Source: Tubulanus polymorphus
Lineage: Eukaryota > Nemertea > Palaeonemertea > Tubulaniformes > Tubulanidae
DNA length: 60,000 nt
NCBI RefSeq assembly: GCF_964204645.1
Contig: NC_134027.1
Coordinates: 23,798,485 to 23,858,484, forward strand
Direction: 5' to 3'
Each line of letters opens with the position of its first letter. The first letter of the stretch is position 1. The notes below the pieces were generated by a model. It worked only from the letters and a program-made list of their open reading frames with translations, was not told the origin of the DNA and did not search any database. The translations under genes were made by a program, and so were the position numbers. Below are positions 59,949-60,000 of the stretch, one piece after another.

Positions 59949-60000
59949 GTTCGTGCGCCCTTAAATCTTGAATTAACCGGAGATTTCAGGGTCCAAACAA

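Noticed and set aside
58822-59085. 87-codon minus-strand frame in the large last intron
   Set aside because: No codon bias, motif or splice context; consistent with chance.

Overview
The window is animal nuclear DNA. Almost all of it is one plus-strand gene with many introns, encoding an axonemal dynein heavy chain of the outer-arm gamma / DNAH5-DNAH8 class. I could assemble 59 consecutive constitutive exons (called exons 2 to 60 here) from 8553 to 59948. Every one has GT-AG borders and compatible phases, and together they give 4,227 residues in one frame. Recalled human sequences favour DNAH8 over DNAH5, for example in the AAA6 segment at 57275-57501 and the acidic segment at 56050-56371, but no alignment was run. 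Residue numbers in the entries count from the first codon of exon 2. The C-terminal part, about 390 residues if the family's usual length holds, lies beyond the right edge.

Layout. 1-592 is upstream sequence with a candidate RFX X-box. 593-8552 is a long 5' region holding four good candidates and one weaker candidate for alternative first exons (593, 3201, 5744, 6191, 7959). Each starts with ATG and ends with a phase-0 donor that fits exon 2. 8553-28403 encodes the tail (DHC_N1) and the start of the linker. 28823-30529 encodes the rest of the linker (DHC_N2). 30988-34197 covers AAA1 and the start of AAA2, 34685-35749 the rest of AAA2, and 36476-41748 AAA3. 42277-48132 covers AAA4, 48014-51265 the coiled-coil stalk with its microtubule-binding tip, 51384-53859 AAA5, and 53976-59948 AAA6 and the start of the C-terminal region.

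Two places suggest regulated isoforms. One is the set of first exons, one of which has an in-frame 21-bp coding repeat. The other is a pair of homologous exons of exactly 123 nt each (39928-40050 and 41626-41748) at the AAA3-AAA4 junction, with the layout of mutually exclusive exons. A symmetric 54-nt exon at 11097-11150 may be a cassette exon.

The introns (mostly 0.3-1.6 kb) are AT-rich and full of short non-autonomous elements. These include a palindromic family with GGGGCCAGTTGC termini, a TTAA-flanked piggyBac-like MITE family, Tc1/pogo-like MITEs flanked by TA, hAT-like elements, near-perfect foldbacks and several minisatellites. Some minisatellites look like amplified pieces of the MITEs. 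I found no second protein gene, RNA gene or CRISPR array. The gene type and repeats point to a ciliated invertebrate, perhaps a marine spiralian, but I cannot name the species.
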